DNA from: Devosia lacusdianchii
GTDB lineage: Bacteria > Pseudomonadota > Alphaproteobacteria > Rhizobiales > Devosiaceae
Length of the DNA: 64,000 bases
Direction: 5' to 3'
Assembly: GCF_022429625.1 (NCBI RefSeq)
Contig: NZ_CP092483.1
Span: 4,203,501-4,267,500 of the forward strand
Shown: positions 37,456 to 45,848 of the stretch, piece after piece
Layout of the letters: every line of letters begins with the position of its first letter
Position numbering within the stretch: the stretch's first letter is position 1
The notes under the pieces: generated by a model
Database searches by the model: none
What the model was told of the DNA's origin: nothing
What the model saw: the letters and a program-made list of their open reading frames with translations, nothing else
Program-made: the position numbers and the translations under genes

Positions 37456-38405
37456 TGGCCAAGCGTCCACCCGTTCTCGCGCCCTACCACCATTTCACCA
37501 AGGCGCAATGGAGTGCCTTGCGCGCCGACGAGCCGATGACGCTGACGCGCGAGGACATCTCCCGGCTGCGCACGCTGAGCGATCCGATCTCGCTCGAAGA
37601 GGCAGAGGAAATCTACCTGCCGCTGACGCGCCTGTTGTCTTTCTATGTCGAGGCCATCCAGGGCCTGCACAACGTCTCGACCCGCTTCCTCGAAACGCCC
37701 GACCAGAAGGTGCCCTTCATCATCGGCGTCGCCGGTTCGGTGGCGGTGGGCAAGTCGACCACGGCGCGCATCCTGCAGGCGCTGCTGCAGCGCTGGCCAT
37801 CGAGCCCCAAGGTCGATCTGGTGACCACGGACGGCTTTCTCCATCCCAATGCCGTGCTGCAGGAACGCGGCATCATGCAGCGCAAGGGTTTTCCCGAAAG
37901 CTACGACCGGCCGCGCTTCGTGCAGTTCCTGGCCGATATCAAATCGGGCAAGGGCAAGGTGCAGGTGCCGGTCTATTCGCACCTGGTCTATGACGTGGTT
38001 GCCGGTGGCGACGTCATCATCGATCGCCCCGATATTCTCATCGTCGAAGGGCTCAACATCCTGCAGCCGGGCGAACTGCCCAAGACGGGCAAGCCTATCC
38101 TGTTCGCCTCCGATTTCCTCGATTTCTCGGTCTATATCGACGCCGACACCGACGATCTCGAAGGCTGGTTCATGGAGCGCTTCTTCCGCCTGCGCGAGAC
38201 GGCGTTCAAGGATCCGACCTCGTTCTTTCGCCGCTTCGCCGAAATGAGCCAGGAAGAGGCCGGCGAATACGGCAAGATGGTCTGGCGCACCATCAACTTG
38301 CCCAACCTGCTCGAGAACGTGCTGCCAACGCGCGGCCGGGCAGATCTGATCCTCAAAAAGGGTAAGAGCCATCTGATCGAGACGGTGCAGCTCAGGCGGG
38401 TTTAG
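37455..38405 (+). CDS. coaA: Pantothenate kinase, type I
   Basis: CoaA phosphorylates pantothenate, the first committed step to coenzyme A. The 316 residues include the P-loop [15 protein letters not shown] at about 92-106, [12 protein letters not shown] near 124-135, GFPESYD near 146 and EGLNIL near 199. The enzyme matches the E. coli prokaryotic type rather than CoaX. Its coupling to hisE (TAATG) is common in Rhizobiales. The pathway ends with coaE, present at 26 kb. Confidence 0.97.
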   Translation: MAKRPPVLAPYHHFTKAQWSALRADEPMTLTREDISRLRTLSDPISLEEAEEIYLPLTRLLSFYVEAIQGLHNVSTRFLETPDQKVPFIIGVAGSVAVGKSTTARILQALLQRWPSSPKVDLVTTDGFLHPNAVLQERGIMQRKGFPESYDRPRFVQFLADIKSGKGKVQVPVYSHLVYDVVAGGDVIIDRPDILIVEGLNILQPGELPKTGKPILFASDFLDFSVYIDADTDDLEGWFMERFFRLRETAFKDPTSFFRRFAEMSQEEAGEYGKMVWRTINLPNLLENVLPTRGRADLILKKGKSHLIETVQLRRV

Positions 38406-38408
38406 GTC

Positions 38409-38516
38409 TTCACCTCTCCCTTTTCGGGCGAGGGGGCCTGCCGTTCGCCTGATCCCAGTAAGGCCCCCTTCACCCGCTGCTTCGCATCGACCTCTCCCCC
38501 AAAGGGAGAGAAAAAC
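38409..38516. repeat. Intergenic inverted repeat, family D
   Basis: CTCTCCCTTTTCGGGCGAGGGG to the left and GACCTCTCCCCCAAAGGGAGAG-type sequence to the right flank a GCCCCCTTCACCCGCTGC centre. It lies between the convergent coaA and VOC genes and may act in termination. Confidence 0.6.
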
Positions 38517-38517
38517 C

Positions 38518-38868
38518 TCAATACGTCCCCGGCTGTGGCTGGCTGAAGGTGATCTGGTTGCCGTCGCCGTCGCGGAATTTGGCGGTCTTGAAGAAGTCGC
38601 CCATCGCCTTGGACACCGGCATCAGGCCATAGAGGCTGAGCCGGCCCAGCTCCTCGCCGAGGTCATCAACAATCAGCGTCAGCGAGGATGCGCCGGCGCG
38701 GTCGGCATCGGTGAAGACCTGCACCCAGCCACCACCCGGCAGCTTCCATTCGGCGACCTCACCCATCGGACGCGCATCGGCCTTGCGACCGAATAGCCTC
38801 TCGTAGAAATCGAGCGCTTCGCCCAGATCGTCCACCGCGATCCCCGCCAGCGCGTTGGTGATAGTCAA
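38518..38868 (-). CDS. VOC-family (glyoxalase/bleomycin-resistance fold) protein
   Basis: A 116-residue protein with the paired beta-alpha-beta-beta-beta layout of the vicinal oxygen chelate fold. AGIAVDDLGEALDFYERLFG at about 8-27 is the first half and SSLTLIVDDLGEELGRL at about 60-76 the second; the end FRDGDGNQITFSQP carries the usual final metal-region motif, with Gln in place of Glu. The reaction cannot be predicted. It is transcribed towards coaA and divergent from dapB. Confidence 0.82.
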   Translation of the reverse strand: MTITNALAGIAVDDLGEALDFYERLFGRKADARPMGEVAEWKLPGGGWVQVFTDADRAGASSLTLIVDDLGEELGRLSLYGLMPVSKAMGDFFKTAKFRDGDGNQITFSQPQPGTY

Positions 38869-38984
38869 ATCAGCAGTCCCTTGTGAACACCAAGCAAGAC
38901 CCTAGCATGGTGACCGCATTGGGGCACGGCTGTTGGCGTTTCGTCATGGCGCTGCTATAGGCGGAACGAATTCGGGAGCAGCGC

Positions 38985-39827
38985 ATGAGCGAACTCAAGG
39001 TCGTGGTGGCGGGGGCCGGCGGACGCATGGGCGCCGCCAATATTCGGGCCGTCGCCGCCCTTTCGGGGCTGAGCCTGCATGGCGCAGTGGCCAACGCCGC
39101 CGGCATGAAGCTGCATGCGGCAGTCGATCGGCCAGGCACCACAGCCATCGGCCAGGATGCCGGTCTTTTTGCCGGCATTGCGGCGCTGGGCGTCGTCATC
39201 ACTGACGACATGGACGCGGCGTTGGTCGGCGCAGACGCCATCATCGACTTCACCGCGCCCGGCGCCAGCGTGGCCTTGGCCAAGAAAGCAGCCGCCCTCG
39301 GATTGGTCCACATTATCGGCACGACCGGCTGTTCGGAAGCTGACGACGCGGCGATTGCCCAGGCGGGCAAGGACGGCGCCCGCGTGGTCAAGTCGGGCAA
39401 TTTCTCCATGGGCGTCGTGGTGCTGGCGAGCCTGGTCAAGAAGGCCGCCGCCATCCTTGCCGACTACGACATCGAAATCCTCGAAATGCACCACAACAAG
39501 AAGGTCGACGCACCCTCGGGTACCGCGCTGCTGCTCGGGCAGGCCGCGGCTGCTGGTCGCGACATTGCCCTTCGGGAGCATTCGGTCCGTGTCCGCGATG
39601 GCCATACCGGGCCGCGCGAAGCCGGCACGATCGGCTTTGCCACGCTGCGCGGCGGCACGGTGGTCGGCGATCACTCGGTGATCATGGCCGGGCCGTCCGA
39701 GCGGATCGAGCTCAACCATCGCGCCGAGGATCGTGGCATTTTCGCCAATGGCGCCGCACGCGCCGCGCTGTGGGCCAGCGGCCAGAAGCCGGGCCTTTAT
39801 TCCATGAACGACGTTTTGGGGCTCTGA
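38985..39827 (+). CDS. dapB: 4-hydroxy-tetrahydrodipicolinate reductase
   Basis: DapB reduces the dihydrodipicolinate-type intermediate in lysine and diaminopimelate synthesis. The 280 residues have the nucleotide motif [14 protein letters not shown] at about 5-18, [11 protein letters not shown] near 86-96, and [19 protein letters not shown] near 165-183 with the catalytic histidine and lysine. The ATG at 38985 has GGGAGCAG upstream. It leads a short run with the EVE gene and gpmA. Confidence 0.97.
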   Translation: MSELKVVVAGAGGRMGAANIRAVAALSGLSLHGAVANAAGMKLHAAVDRPGTTAIGQDAGLFAGIAALGVVITDDMDAALVGADAIIDFTAPGASVALAKKAAALGLVHIIGTTGCSEADDAAIAQAGKDGARVVKSGNFSMGVVVLASLVKKAAAILADYDIEILEMHHNKKVDAPSGTALLLGQAAAAGRDIALREHSVRVRDGHTGPREAGTIGFATLRGGTVVGDHSVIMAGPSERIELNHRAEDRGIFANGAARAALWASGQKPGLYSMNDVLGL

Positions 39828-39829
39828 CC

Positions 39830-40279
39830 ATGACCGCGCCGACCTGCTGGATCGGCGTTGCCGCCCGTGCCCATGTCATGGTGGGCAAAGCCGACGGTTT
39901 CGTCATGTTCGCCCATGGCAAGCATAGTGCGGTCAAGCAACTCCGGCCCGGGGACTGGTTTGCCTATTACGCACCGACCGAGACGCTAGGCGGCAAGGAT
40001 ACCGTCCGCCGCTTTGTCGGTATCGGCACCATCGATCCGGGCGAACCCGAGCCGACGCAGATGATGGGCGGCACGATCGAAGCCTGGATGCGGCGCGCAA
40101 CTTATCTGGATGTGCAGGAGGCCGACATTTACCTCCTGCTGCCGCAGTTCGATTTTGTGACTGACCCGGCCCATTGGGGCATGTATTTCCGCAAGTCGCT
40201 GTTCAAGACCAGCGCCGCGGACTTTTCCCGCATTGCCGACGCCATGGGTGTCGGCCCGCAATTCAATCTCGGAGACTAG
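39830..40279 (+). CDS. EVE-domain protein
   Basis: About 149 residues of the EVE/PUA-like fold. [25 protein letters not shown] at about 6-30 (several short motifs), [14 protein letters not shown] near 38-51 and [11 protein letters not shown] near 65-75 show the PUA-like barrel. Such proteins bind modified bases or RNA. The ATG at 39830 lies two bases after the dapB stop, and the gene ends two bases before gpmA, so the three form one operon. The ligand is unknown. Confidence 0.82.
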   Translation: MTAPTCWIGVAARAHVMVGKADGFVMFAHGKHSAVKQLRPGDWFAYYAPTETLGGKDTVRRFVGIGTIDPGEPEPTQMMGGTIEAWMRRATYLDVQEADIYLLLPQFDFVTDPAHWGMYFRKSLFKTSAADFSRIADAMGVGPQFNLGD

Positions 40280-40281
40280 TG

Positions 40282-40896
40282 ATGACCGGCACCCTGATCC
40301 TCGTGCGCCATGGCGAAAGCGAGTGGAACCTCAAGAACCTCTTCACCGGCTGGCGCAATCCGGACCTGACCGAGAAGGGTATCGGCGAGGCCCGCGCCAC
40401 CGGCAAGGCGCTCAAGGCCAAGGGCATCGTGCCCGATCTCTATTACACCTCGGCCCTGCGCCGCGCCCAGCACACGCTGGACCTGATGCTTGAAGAGATG
40501 GGCATTCTCAATGTGACCATCACCAGGAACATCGCGCTCAACGAACGCGACTATGGCGACCTCAGCGGTCTCAACAAGGATGACGCGCGCGCCAAGTGGG
40601 GCGAGGAACAGGTGCTGATCTGGCGCCGCAGTTTCGACGTGCCGCCGCCGGGCGGGGAGTCGCTGAAGGACACGGCCGCCCGCACCCTGCCCTATTACGA
40701 TGCCGAGATCGTACCGCTGCTCAAGGCAGGCAAGACGGTGCTGGTCGCCGCCCATGGCAATTCGCTGCGCGCCATGGTCATGGCCATCGAAGGACTAACC
40801 CCGGAACAGATTCTGAAGCGCGAAATCGCGACGGGCCAGCCGACGGTCTACAAGATTGGGACCGATGGGAAGTTGGTGGAGCGGGTGGAGATTTAG
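40282..40896 (+). CDS. gpmA: 2,3-bisphosphoglycerate-dependent phosphoglycerate mutase
   Basis: GpmA interconverts 3- and 2-phosphoglycerate in glycolysis. The 204 residues open [15 protein letters not shown], with the phospho-histidine near 10, and show [13 protein letters not shown] near 80-92 and [13 protein letters not shown] near 155-167 with the second catalytic histidine. The length is that of the short alphaproteobacterial form. The ATG at 40282 has GGAG upstream; the longer frame is an artefact. Confidence 0.95.
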   Translation: MTGTLILVRHGESEWNLKNLFTGWRNPDLTEKGIGEARATGKALKAKGIVPDLYYTSALRRAQHTLDLMLEEMGILNVTITRNIALNERDYGDLSGLNKDDARAKWGEEQVLIWRRSFDVPPPGGESLKDTAARTLPYYDAEIVPLLKAGKTVLVAAHGNSLRAMVMAIEGLTPEQILKREIATGQPTVYKIGTDGKLVERVEI

Positions 40897-40931
40897 GGGT
40901 GGTAGACTCCGCATCCGTCCCGCGGTCTATC

Positions 40932-41017
40932 GTCACCCTCGGTCTTGACCCGAGGGCCCTACACTTTTCGAGATCGCAGTAAGTAAAGAACCCTCGGGTC
41001 AAGCCCGAGGATGGCGT
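40932..41017. repeat. Palindromic repeat, family B, double copy
   Basis: Left GTCACCCTCGGTCTTGACCC and right GAACCCTCGGGTCAAGCCCG are inverted relative to each other, about 45 bases apart, and together form an 85-base inverted repeat after gpmA. Confidence 0.7.
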
Positions 41018-41056
41018 GCGGAGGATGTGGCGGCGTGAGCGCCTTCGCTTCCGACC

Positions 41057-41070
41057 GATTCACGTGAAAC
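41057..41070. promoter_or_regulatory. parS-like site, intergenic after gpmA
   Basis: GATTCACGTGAAAC with the perfect TTCACGTGAA core, forming the left end of a family A repeat, 17 kb from the putative origin. Confidence 0.5.
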
Positions 41071-41148
41071 TTCGAGTCGTGCCACAGGCAAAATCGCTCC
41101 GGTGGAGCGATTTTAGGTGAGAAGGCCATGAGGGCTACGCTCGAATGG
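41057..41148 (+). repeat. Dispersed hairpin repeat, family A, copy 2
   Basis: It starts GATTCACGTGAAAC, contains the hairpin AAATCGCTCC/GGAGCGATTT (41091-41113), then GTGAGAAGGCCATGAGGG and ACGCTCGAATGG. It ends exactly at the stop codon of the next gene (41149). Confidence 0.8.
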
Positions 41149-42042
41149 CTAATGCGCCGCAGAAATCACTCCGGCCTCCCAGCCCAAAATCGCCCGCTTG
41201 CGCGGCACGCCCCAGTGGTAGCCGGTCAGGGCGCCGCTGCTGCCGACGACGCGGTGGCAGGGGACGACGAACGAGATCGGGTTTTTCCCCACTGCCGCGC
41301 CGACCGCGCGTGACGCCGTCGGCCGGCCGATGTGATTGGCGACGGTCTGGTAGGTCGTGGCCTTGCCGCAGGGAATCTTGAGCAGCGTCTCCCACACCTT
41401 GACCTCGAAATCGGTGCCGATCAGCACGACGCGAACCGGGTGCTCGGGTGACCAGCGGGCCGGATCGAAAGCCTGCGCGATCATCGGCGCCACTTTGGCG
41501 TCGTCGCGCGTGAACCGGGCATTGGGCCACCGGTTGGCCAAGTCCTGGAAGGCTTCCTCGATGGTGGTGTTCTCGTCGGCAAAGCCAAGGCCGGACATGC
41601 CGTATTCGGTGGCCGTGACCACGGCGGTACCGAAGGGCGAGGGTGCAGCGCCCCAGACCATGTCGAGCCCCTCCCCGCCAGCGCGGAAAATGCCGGGCGG
41701 CATGGCTTCATAGGCCACGAACAAGTCGTGCAGGCGCGAGGTCGAGCTGAGGCCCACCTCGTAGGTGGTATCGAGTACGCTTTCCTTGGCGCGGAGCAGC
41801 GACTTTGCGTGGTCAAGCGCCACCGCCTGCGCGAAACTCTTGGGGCTGAGCCCGCACCAGCGCCGGAACAGGTCGGTCAACTGCCGCTCGGTAAGCCCGA
41901 TGGCACGCGCAAAGCGCGGCAGGTCGGCGACGTCAGGACCGTTCTCGCTGAGATAGCGGATCGCGGCCTGGATAGTGTCGTAATCGGTGGCCGGGGTCAT
42001 CTGGATCATCTGGTTCATCGGAACACCCATTTCGTTCGTCAT
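41149..42042 (-). CDS. AraC-domain/O6-alkylguanine-DNA alkyltransferase fusion (Ada-like)
   Basis: A 297-residue suicidal DNA-repair protein. The N-terminal AraC-type helix-turn-helix spans about 20-115 (LTERQLTDLFRRWCGLSPKSF). A ribonuclease-like spacer follows, and the C-terminal alkyltransferase domain has the acceptor-cysteine motif VPCHRVVGSSG near 263-273 with the helix GRPTASRAVGAAVGKNP before it. The E. coli Ada N-terminal zinc/phosphotriester-acceptor domain is absent, so it cannot be self-activated in the same way. A possible later start is MNQMIQ (42018). Confidence 0.9.
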   Translation of the reverse strand: MTNEMGVPMNQMIQMTPATDYDTIQAAIRYLSENGPDVADLPRFARAIGLTERQLTDLFRRWCGLSPKSFAQAVALDHAKSLLRAKESVLDTTYEVGLSSTSRLHDLFVAYEAMPPGIFRAGGEGLDMVWGAAPSPFGTAVVTATEYGMSGLGFADENTTIEEAFQDLANRWPNARFTRDDAKVAPMIAQAFDPARWSPEHPVRVVLIGTDFEVKVWETLLKIPCGKATTYQTVANHIGRPTASRAVGAAVGKNPISFVVPCHRVVGSSGALTGYHWGVPRKRAILGWEAGVISAAH

Positions 42043-42104
42043 GTCTTGGATGTTTATCTAGGCGTGACGAGACGCGGATGCGACCCGGTTTTGACGAGGA
42101 ATCT

Positions 42105-42590
42105 TCAGGCTAGCCGGGCCTTGCGGAGTGCCGTGCCGAGGGCCTTGGCAAAGCTCGACTTGTCGTCGGGATTAAGGAAGCTCCCCACCTCGAGCTCGTC
42201 CTTGCCGTGACGCAGGCGCAGGGCCACGGTCTTCTCGTCGGCGTCGCGATCCAGCACCAGTCGCACGGTCTTCGGATTGAACCGGCGCAGCGTCTTGCCG
42301 CCCTTGGCATCGATGGCGGCCCATTCGAGCTGGTCGGCCCATACGGTCACGTGCTCGCGCCTTTTGCCTCGGCGCAGCGACACATAGAGCGCGACCGCAA
42401 TGGCGACGACGTCGAGGGCCATGAAGCCGACAATCGGCCAGGCGCCCAGCGACAGGAAGATCAGGGTCGGCAGCGCAGCGAACAGCGCGCAGAGGCCAAC
42501 CACCACCCAGACGCCCCGCGAACCGAGCGAGCGGTTTGGTGTCAGTTCCGCCGCGAACAACGGCGTGGTGGTTGTGGCTTGCATGGGCAT
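42105..42590 (-). CDS. DUF2244-domain membrane protein
   Basis: A 161-residue protein. Two hydrophobic helices (about 28-48 and 50-70) form a hairpin, followed by a cytoplasmic beta-rich domain ending HGKDELEVGSFLNPDDKSSFAKAL, typical of DUF2244 proteins. Function is unknown. It is divergent from nth, 44 bases apart, a neighbourhood seen in other Rhizobiales. Confidence 0.85.
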   Translation of the reverse strand: MPMQATTTTPLFAAELTPNRSLGSRGVWVVVGLCALFAALPTLIFLSLGAWPIVGFMALDVVAIAVALYVSLRRGKRREHVTVWADQLEWAAIDAKGGKTLRRFNPKTVRLVLDRDADEKTVALRLRHGKDELEVGSFLNPDDKSSFAKALGTALRKARLA

Positions 42591-42634
42591 GGTGAACTCC
42601 CCGACACTATAGGCGCAGAATCAGAGGCGAGAGA

Positions 42635-43309
42635 ATGGCCGCGACGAAAAAAGTGAAGGGGCTGCCGCCGGCGGACGTGGAATCCATTTTCGCCCGCTTC
42701 CATGAGATCGAACCCGAGCCCAAAGGCGAGCTTGATTACGTCAACGTCTTCACGCTGCTGGTTGCCGTGGTGCTGTCGGCCCAGGCGACCGATGCCGGGG
42801 TCAACAAGGCGACCAAGCGCCTGTTCGAGCTGGCGCCCTCCCCCACCGCCATGGTGGCGCTGGGCCAGGCCGAAATCGAAAACCAGATCAAGACTATCGG
42901 CCTCTATCGCAATAAGGCCAAGAACGTCTTCCTGCTCAGCCAGCAATTGCTCGACAAGCATGGCGGCGACGTGCCCAACGACCGCGAGGCGCTGGAAGCC
43001 CTGCCCGGCGTTGGCCGCAAGACCGCCAATGTGGTGCTCAATATCTGGTTCAAGCAGCCCACCATCGCGGTCGATACGCATCTGTTCCGCGTCGGCAACC
43101 GCACCGGCATGGCCGTCGCCGCAACGCCGCTGGCGGTGGAGCAAAAGCTGCTCAAGATCATCCCCGCGCAATATATGCTGCACGCACACCACTGGCTGAT
43201 CCTGCACGGGCGCTATGTCTGCAAGGCCCGCAAGCCGGAATGCTGGCGCTGCGCTATCCGCGAATGGTGTCGCTTCGAACCGAAGACACCACTGCCCAAG
43301 GGCAGCTAG
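42635..43309 (+). CDS. nth: Endonuclease III
   Basis: A bifunctional DNA glycosylase and AP lyase removing oxidised pyrimidines. The 224 residues have the helix-hairpin-helix LPGVGRKTANVVLN at about 123-136 with the catalytic lysine, the aspartate in IAVDTHLFRVGNR at about 146-158, and the C-terminal [4Fe-4S] cysteines C-x6-C-x2-C-x5-C at about 196-212. Gene start ATG 42635. A palindromic repeat follows the gene. Confidence 0.97.
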   Translation: MAATKKVKGLPPADVESIFARFHEIEPEPKGELDYVNVFTLLVAVVLSAQATDAGVNKATKRLFELAPSPTAMVALGQAEIENQIKTIGLYRNKAKNVFLLSQQLLDKHGGDVPNDREALEALPGVGRKTANVVLNIWFKQPTIAVDTHLFRVGNRTGMAVAATPLAVEQKLLKIIPAQYMLHAHHWLILHGRYVCKARKPECWRCAIREWCRFEPKTPLPKGS

Positions 43310-43348
43310 GGTCAGGACCCGTTATCGGGACCGAACCGACCTCCACTC

Positions 43349-43436
43349 TACCGTCATCACCCGGCTTGTCCGGGTGATCCATGTTTAGTGCGTGTGGGAG
43401 ATGGATTGCCCGGACAGGCCGGGCAATGACGATCGA
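43349..43436. repeat. Palindromic repeat, family C-related
   Basis: CCGTCATCACCCGGCTTGTC and GACAGGCCGGGCAATGACG are the inverted ends, with ATCCATG and ATGGATTG towards the centre. It lies between the convergent nth and DUF2214 genes. Confidence 0.55.
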
Positions 43437-43467
43437 TAGATACTCGTCCTGTACCGTGGATTTAGCC

Positions 43468-43923
43468 CTAGCTGACGCCATAGCCGCGTGCCATCGCCGC
43501 TGCGAAGATCGGGATCAGCACTAGAATGCCGGCCTGCAGGTGGATGAACCGGCGGCTTGCCGCGATTTCCCCCGCGGGCGGTGCATAGCCTGCTTCGCCC
43601 CTGCCGGCCTTGGCCCACCGCCGGATCGCGATAGTCGGCTGAATGGTCAGCAGGCCCATGACGAGGAAAGCCACCATCTTGGCCCAGAAGGCATAATTGG
43701 CGACGTAGTACTCCCAGCCGCTGGCGCCAAATATGACCCGCAGCACGCCGACAAGAATGACCAGCGTCGCGACGCCACCATAGGCGGCATCGATGCGTGC
43801 CAACTGGGTGATGCGCCCGCCGGCCAAACCGGGCCGCAACAGCGCGAACTCGGCAGCCAGGATGCCGACCAGAGTAAACACCGCCAAGTGGTGGGCAATG
43901 GCCAAAAGCAGATCGATATCCAT
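43468..43923 (-). CDS. DUF2214-family membrane protein
   Basis: About 151 residues with four hydrophobic helices (about 5-25, 45-65, 75-93 and 130-148) and an early histidine pair, LAIAHHLAVF, that could bind haem or metal. The start MDIDLLLAI at 43923 is preferred to the longer frame. It faces the TetR gene across a 60-base gap with an inverted repeat, so it may be the regulator's target. No transport or enzymatic activity can be assigned. Confidence 0.78.
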   Translation of the reverse strand: MDIDLLLAIAHHLAVFTLVGILAAEFALLRPGLAGGRITQLARIDAAYGGVATLVILVGVLRVIFGASGWEYYVANYAFWAKMVAFLVMGLLTIQPTIAIRRWAKAGRGEAGYAPPAGEIAASRRFIHLQAGILVLIPIFAAAMARGYGVS

Positions 43924-43954
43924 TTGCGAGCCCTCAACGCTCCATGTTATCAAC

Positions 43955-43982
43955 GCTTACATATATCTGATCTAAAGTAAGC
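43955..43982. promoter_or_regulatory. Candidate TetR operator
   Basis: GCTTAC (43955-43960) and GTAAGC (43977-43982) are perfect inverted arms around an AT-rich 16-base centre, placed between divergent genes and touching the TetR start. Such a site could repress both genes. Confidence 0.5.
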
Positions 43983-43983
43983 A

Positions 43984-44544
43984 ATGTCAACATCGACGAA
44001 TTCTCCCTACCATCACGGCGATCTGCGGCGGGCTTTGCTCGAAGCGGCCCTGCTCATTCTGGAACGCGACGGCGAGGCCGGGCTGCAATTGCGCGACCTG
44101 GCGCGTGCCGTCGGCGTCTCGGCCGGTGCGCCCTACCGGCATTTCGACAGCCGCGCTGCGCTGCTCGAGGCGTTGGCGGTGACCGGCTTCCAGCGCTTCA
44201 CCACGGCCATGGAGGATGTGGCAGCCGCCAATCCGCCCGACATGCTGGCGGCCATGGGCAAGACCTACGTGCTGTTTGCGCTCAACAATAAGGGCCTGTT
44301 CCGGCTGATGTTTTCCCCGCAAGTCAAGCGCGACAACCGGCCCGGCCTGCGCATGGCGGCCGATGCCGCCTTCGATACGCTGCGCCAGGTCAGCGGCGGC
44401 AATACCAAGGCCGGTCGCGTGGCCGCGCTGGCCGCCTGGGCCCGGGTGCACGGGCTGGCGGTGTTGCTGCTCGATGGCCAGATCGCCGTGCAGGCGGGTG
44501 AGGATATCGAGGCGCTGATCAGTGAGATCATCGGCAAACACTAG
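43984..44544 (+). CDS. TetR/AcrR-family transcriptional regulator
   Basis: A 186-residue repressor. The N-terminal helix-turn-helix reads YHHGDLRRALLEAALLILE and GVSAGAPYRHF at about 9-55, a variant with YHHGDLR as in the WHG-domain TetR subgroup. The C-terminal ligand domain has the matching FRLMFSP at about 105-111 and AWARVHGLAVLLLDGQ near 145-160. Its divergent neighbour is a DUF2214 membrane protein, the most likely target. The ligand is unknown. Confidence 0.9.
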   Translation: MSTSTNSPYHHGDLRRALLEAALLILERDGEAGLQLRDLARAVGVSAGAPYRHFDSRAALLEALAVTGFQRFTTAMEDVAAANPPDMLAAMGKTYVLFALNNKGLFRLMFSPQVKRDNRPGLRMAADAAFDTLRQVSGGNTKAGRVAALAAWARVHGLAVLLLDGQIAVQAGEDIEALISEIIGKH

Positions 44545-44613
44545 CCCTTGGTTGCGCTGATCCAGCCATTCCTCTAAACCGACTCACGGCTTTTTCCTCT
44601 GCCGGACCCATCC

Positions 44614-45618
44614 ATGACCCATACTCGCTTCGACGTCCTCACCATCGGCAACGCCATTGTCGATATCATCGCACCGGTGGAGGCGGGCTTTATCGAGCGC
44701 GAAGGCATGAGCGAGGGCATCATGCACCTGATCGATACCGATCGGGCCGAGGACCTCTATGGCAAGATGCCGCTCAGCCGGCAGCAGATTTCCGGCGGCA
44801 GCGCCGCCAATACTGCTGCGGGCGTTGCCTCGCTTGGCGGCCGCGCCGCCTTTGTCGGCAAGGTCGCCGATGATCCATTGGGCGACGTGTTCGAGGCCGA
44901 TCTCGACGCCATCGGCGTGCACTACGCCACCAGCCGCCTCAAGAATGGCGCCCTCACCGCCCGCTCGATGATCTTCCTCAGCGAGGACGGCGAGCGGACG
45001 ATGAATACCTATCTCGGCGCCTGCCACCAGCTGACCGAACAGGATATCAAGCCCGACGAGATCGGCGCCGCCGCCATCACCTATATGGAAGGCTTCCTGT
45101 GGGACCCGGTCGAGGCCAAGAAGGCCTTCGTGCTGGCCGCCCACTATGCCCACAAGAACGAGCGCGCGGCGGCGTTCACCCTCAGCGACCCATTCTGCGT
45201 CGATCGCTATCGCGCCGAATTCCTCGACCTGATCCGCAGCAAGACCATCGACTACGTCTTCGCCAATGTGCATGAGCTCAAGTCGCTCTACCAGACCGAT
45301 GATCTGGGCGAAGCCGTGCGCGAAATCGCCAAGGATGCCGAACTCGCCGCCATCACCATGGGCGCCGAGGGCGCCATGGCCGTATACAATGGCGAAGTGA
45401 CCTCAGTGCCCGCCTTCCCGATCGACAAGGTGGTCGACGCCACCGGCGCCGGCGACCTGTTCGCCTCGGGCTTCCTGCTCGGCATGGCCCGTGGCCAGAC
45501 GCTGGAATCGGCGCTCAAGACCGGCTGTCTTGCGGCCAGCGAAGTCATCAGCCACATCGGCGCGCGCCCACAGCTCGATCTCGAAGACCTCAGCCGCCAG
45601 CATGGTCTTGCCGGCTAG
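44614..45618 (+). CDS. Adenosine kinase-like PfkB-family sugar kinase
   Basis: A 334-residue ribokinase-fold kinase. GGSAANTAAGVASLGGRAAFVGKV at about 64-87 (short motifs) and the C-terminal DATGAGDLFASGFL near 280-293, with the catalytic Asp and anion hole, are PfkB signatures. The N-terminal TIGNAIVDII and MNTYLGA point to the adenosine-kinase branch. It would salvage adenosine to AMP. The ATG at 44614 is preceded by a weak site. Confidence is high for the fold, moderate for the substrate. Confidence 0.88.
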   Translation: MTHTRFDVLTIGNAIVDIIAPVEAGFIEREGMSEGIMHLIDTDRAEDLYGKMPLSRQQISGGSAANTAAGVASLGGRAAFVGKVADDPLGDVFEADLDAIGVHYATSRLKNGALTARSMIFLSEDGERTMNTYLGACHQLTEQDIKPDEIGAAAITYMEGFLWDPVEAKKAFVLAAHYAHKNERAAAFTLSDPFCVDRYRAEFLDLIRSKTIDYVFANVHELKSLYQTDDLGEAVREIAKDAELAAITMGAEGAMAVYNGEVTSVPAFPIDKVVDATGAGDLFASGFLLGMARGQTLESALKTGCLAASEVISHIGARPQLDLEDLSRQHGLAG

Positions 45619-45845
45619 GACCCGGCGCCGGTACCAACAGTGACGTTGCGGACGAAGTCAGCCATCAGCAAGGCGCATTCGGGGGAATGCGTCTCCAGCA
45701 GCAGATATGCGCCATCAAAAATGTGGATGGCGATCCCCTGATCGGGCAAGGCCGACGGCGCCCTGCTGCGAACCTGGGAGCAGGATCGGGTGGGCGAGCT
45801 TGGCATCGAACATCTTTGGGAACCAACGGCGCTCCCAGTGCAACT
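45615..45845 (-). pseudogene. Possible remnant of an alpha/beta-hydrolase gene end
   Basis: This 230-base stretch reads, in a minus-strand frame, IAIHIFDGAYLLLETHSPECALLMADFV, like the last strand and helix of alpha/beta hydrolases, where a catalytic Gly-His-Phe would normally be. Upstream of this the frame is lost. It probably represents a decayed, truncated gene. The family call rests on a short match from memory. Confidence 0.35.
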
Positions 45846-45848
45846 GGG

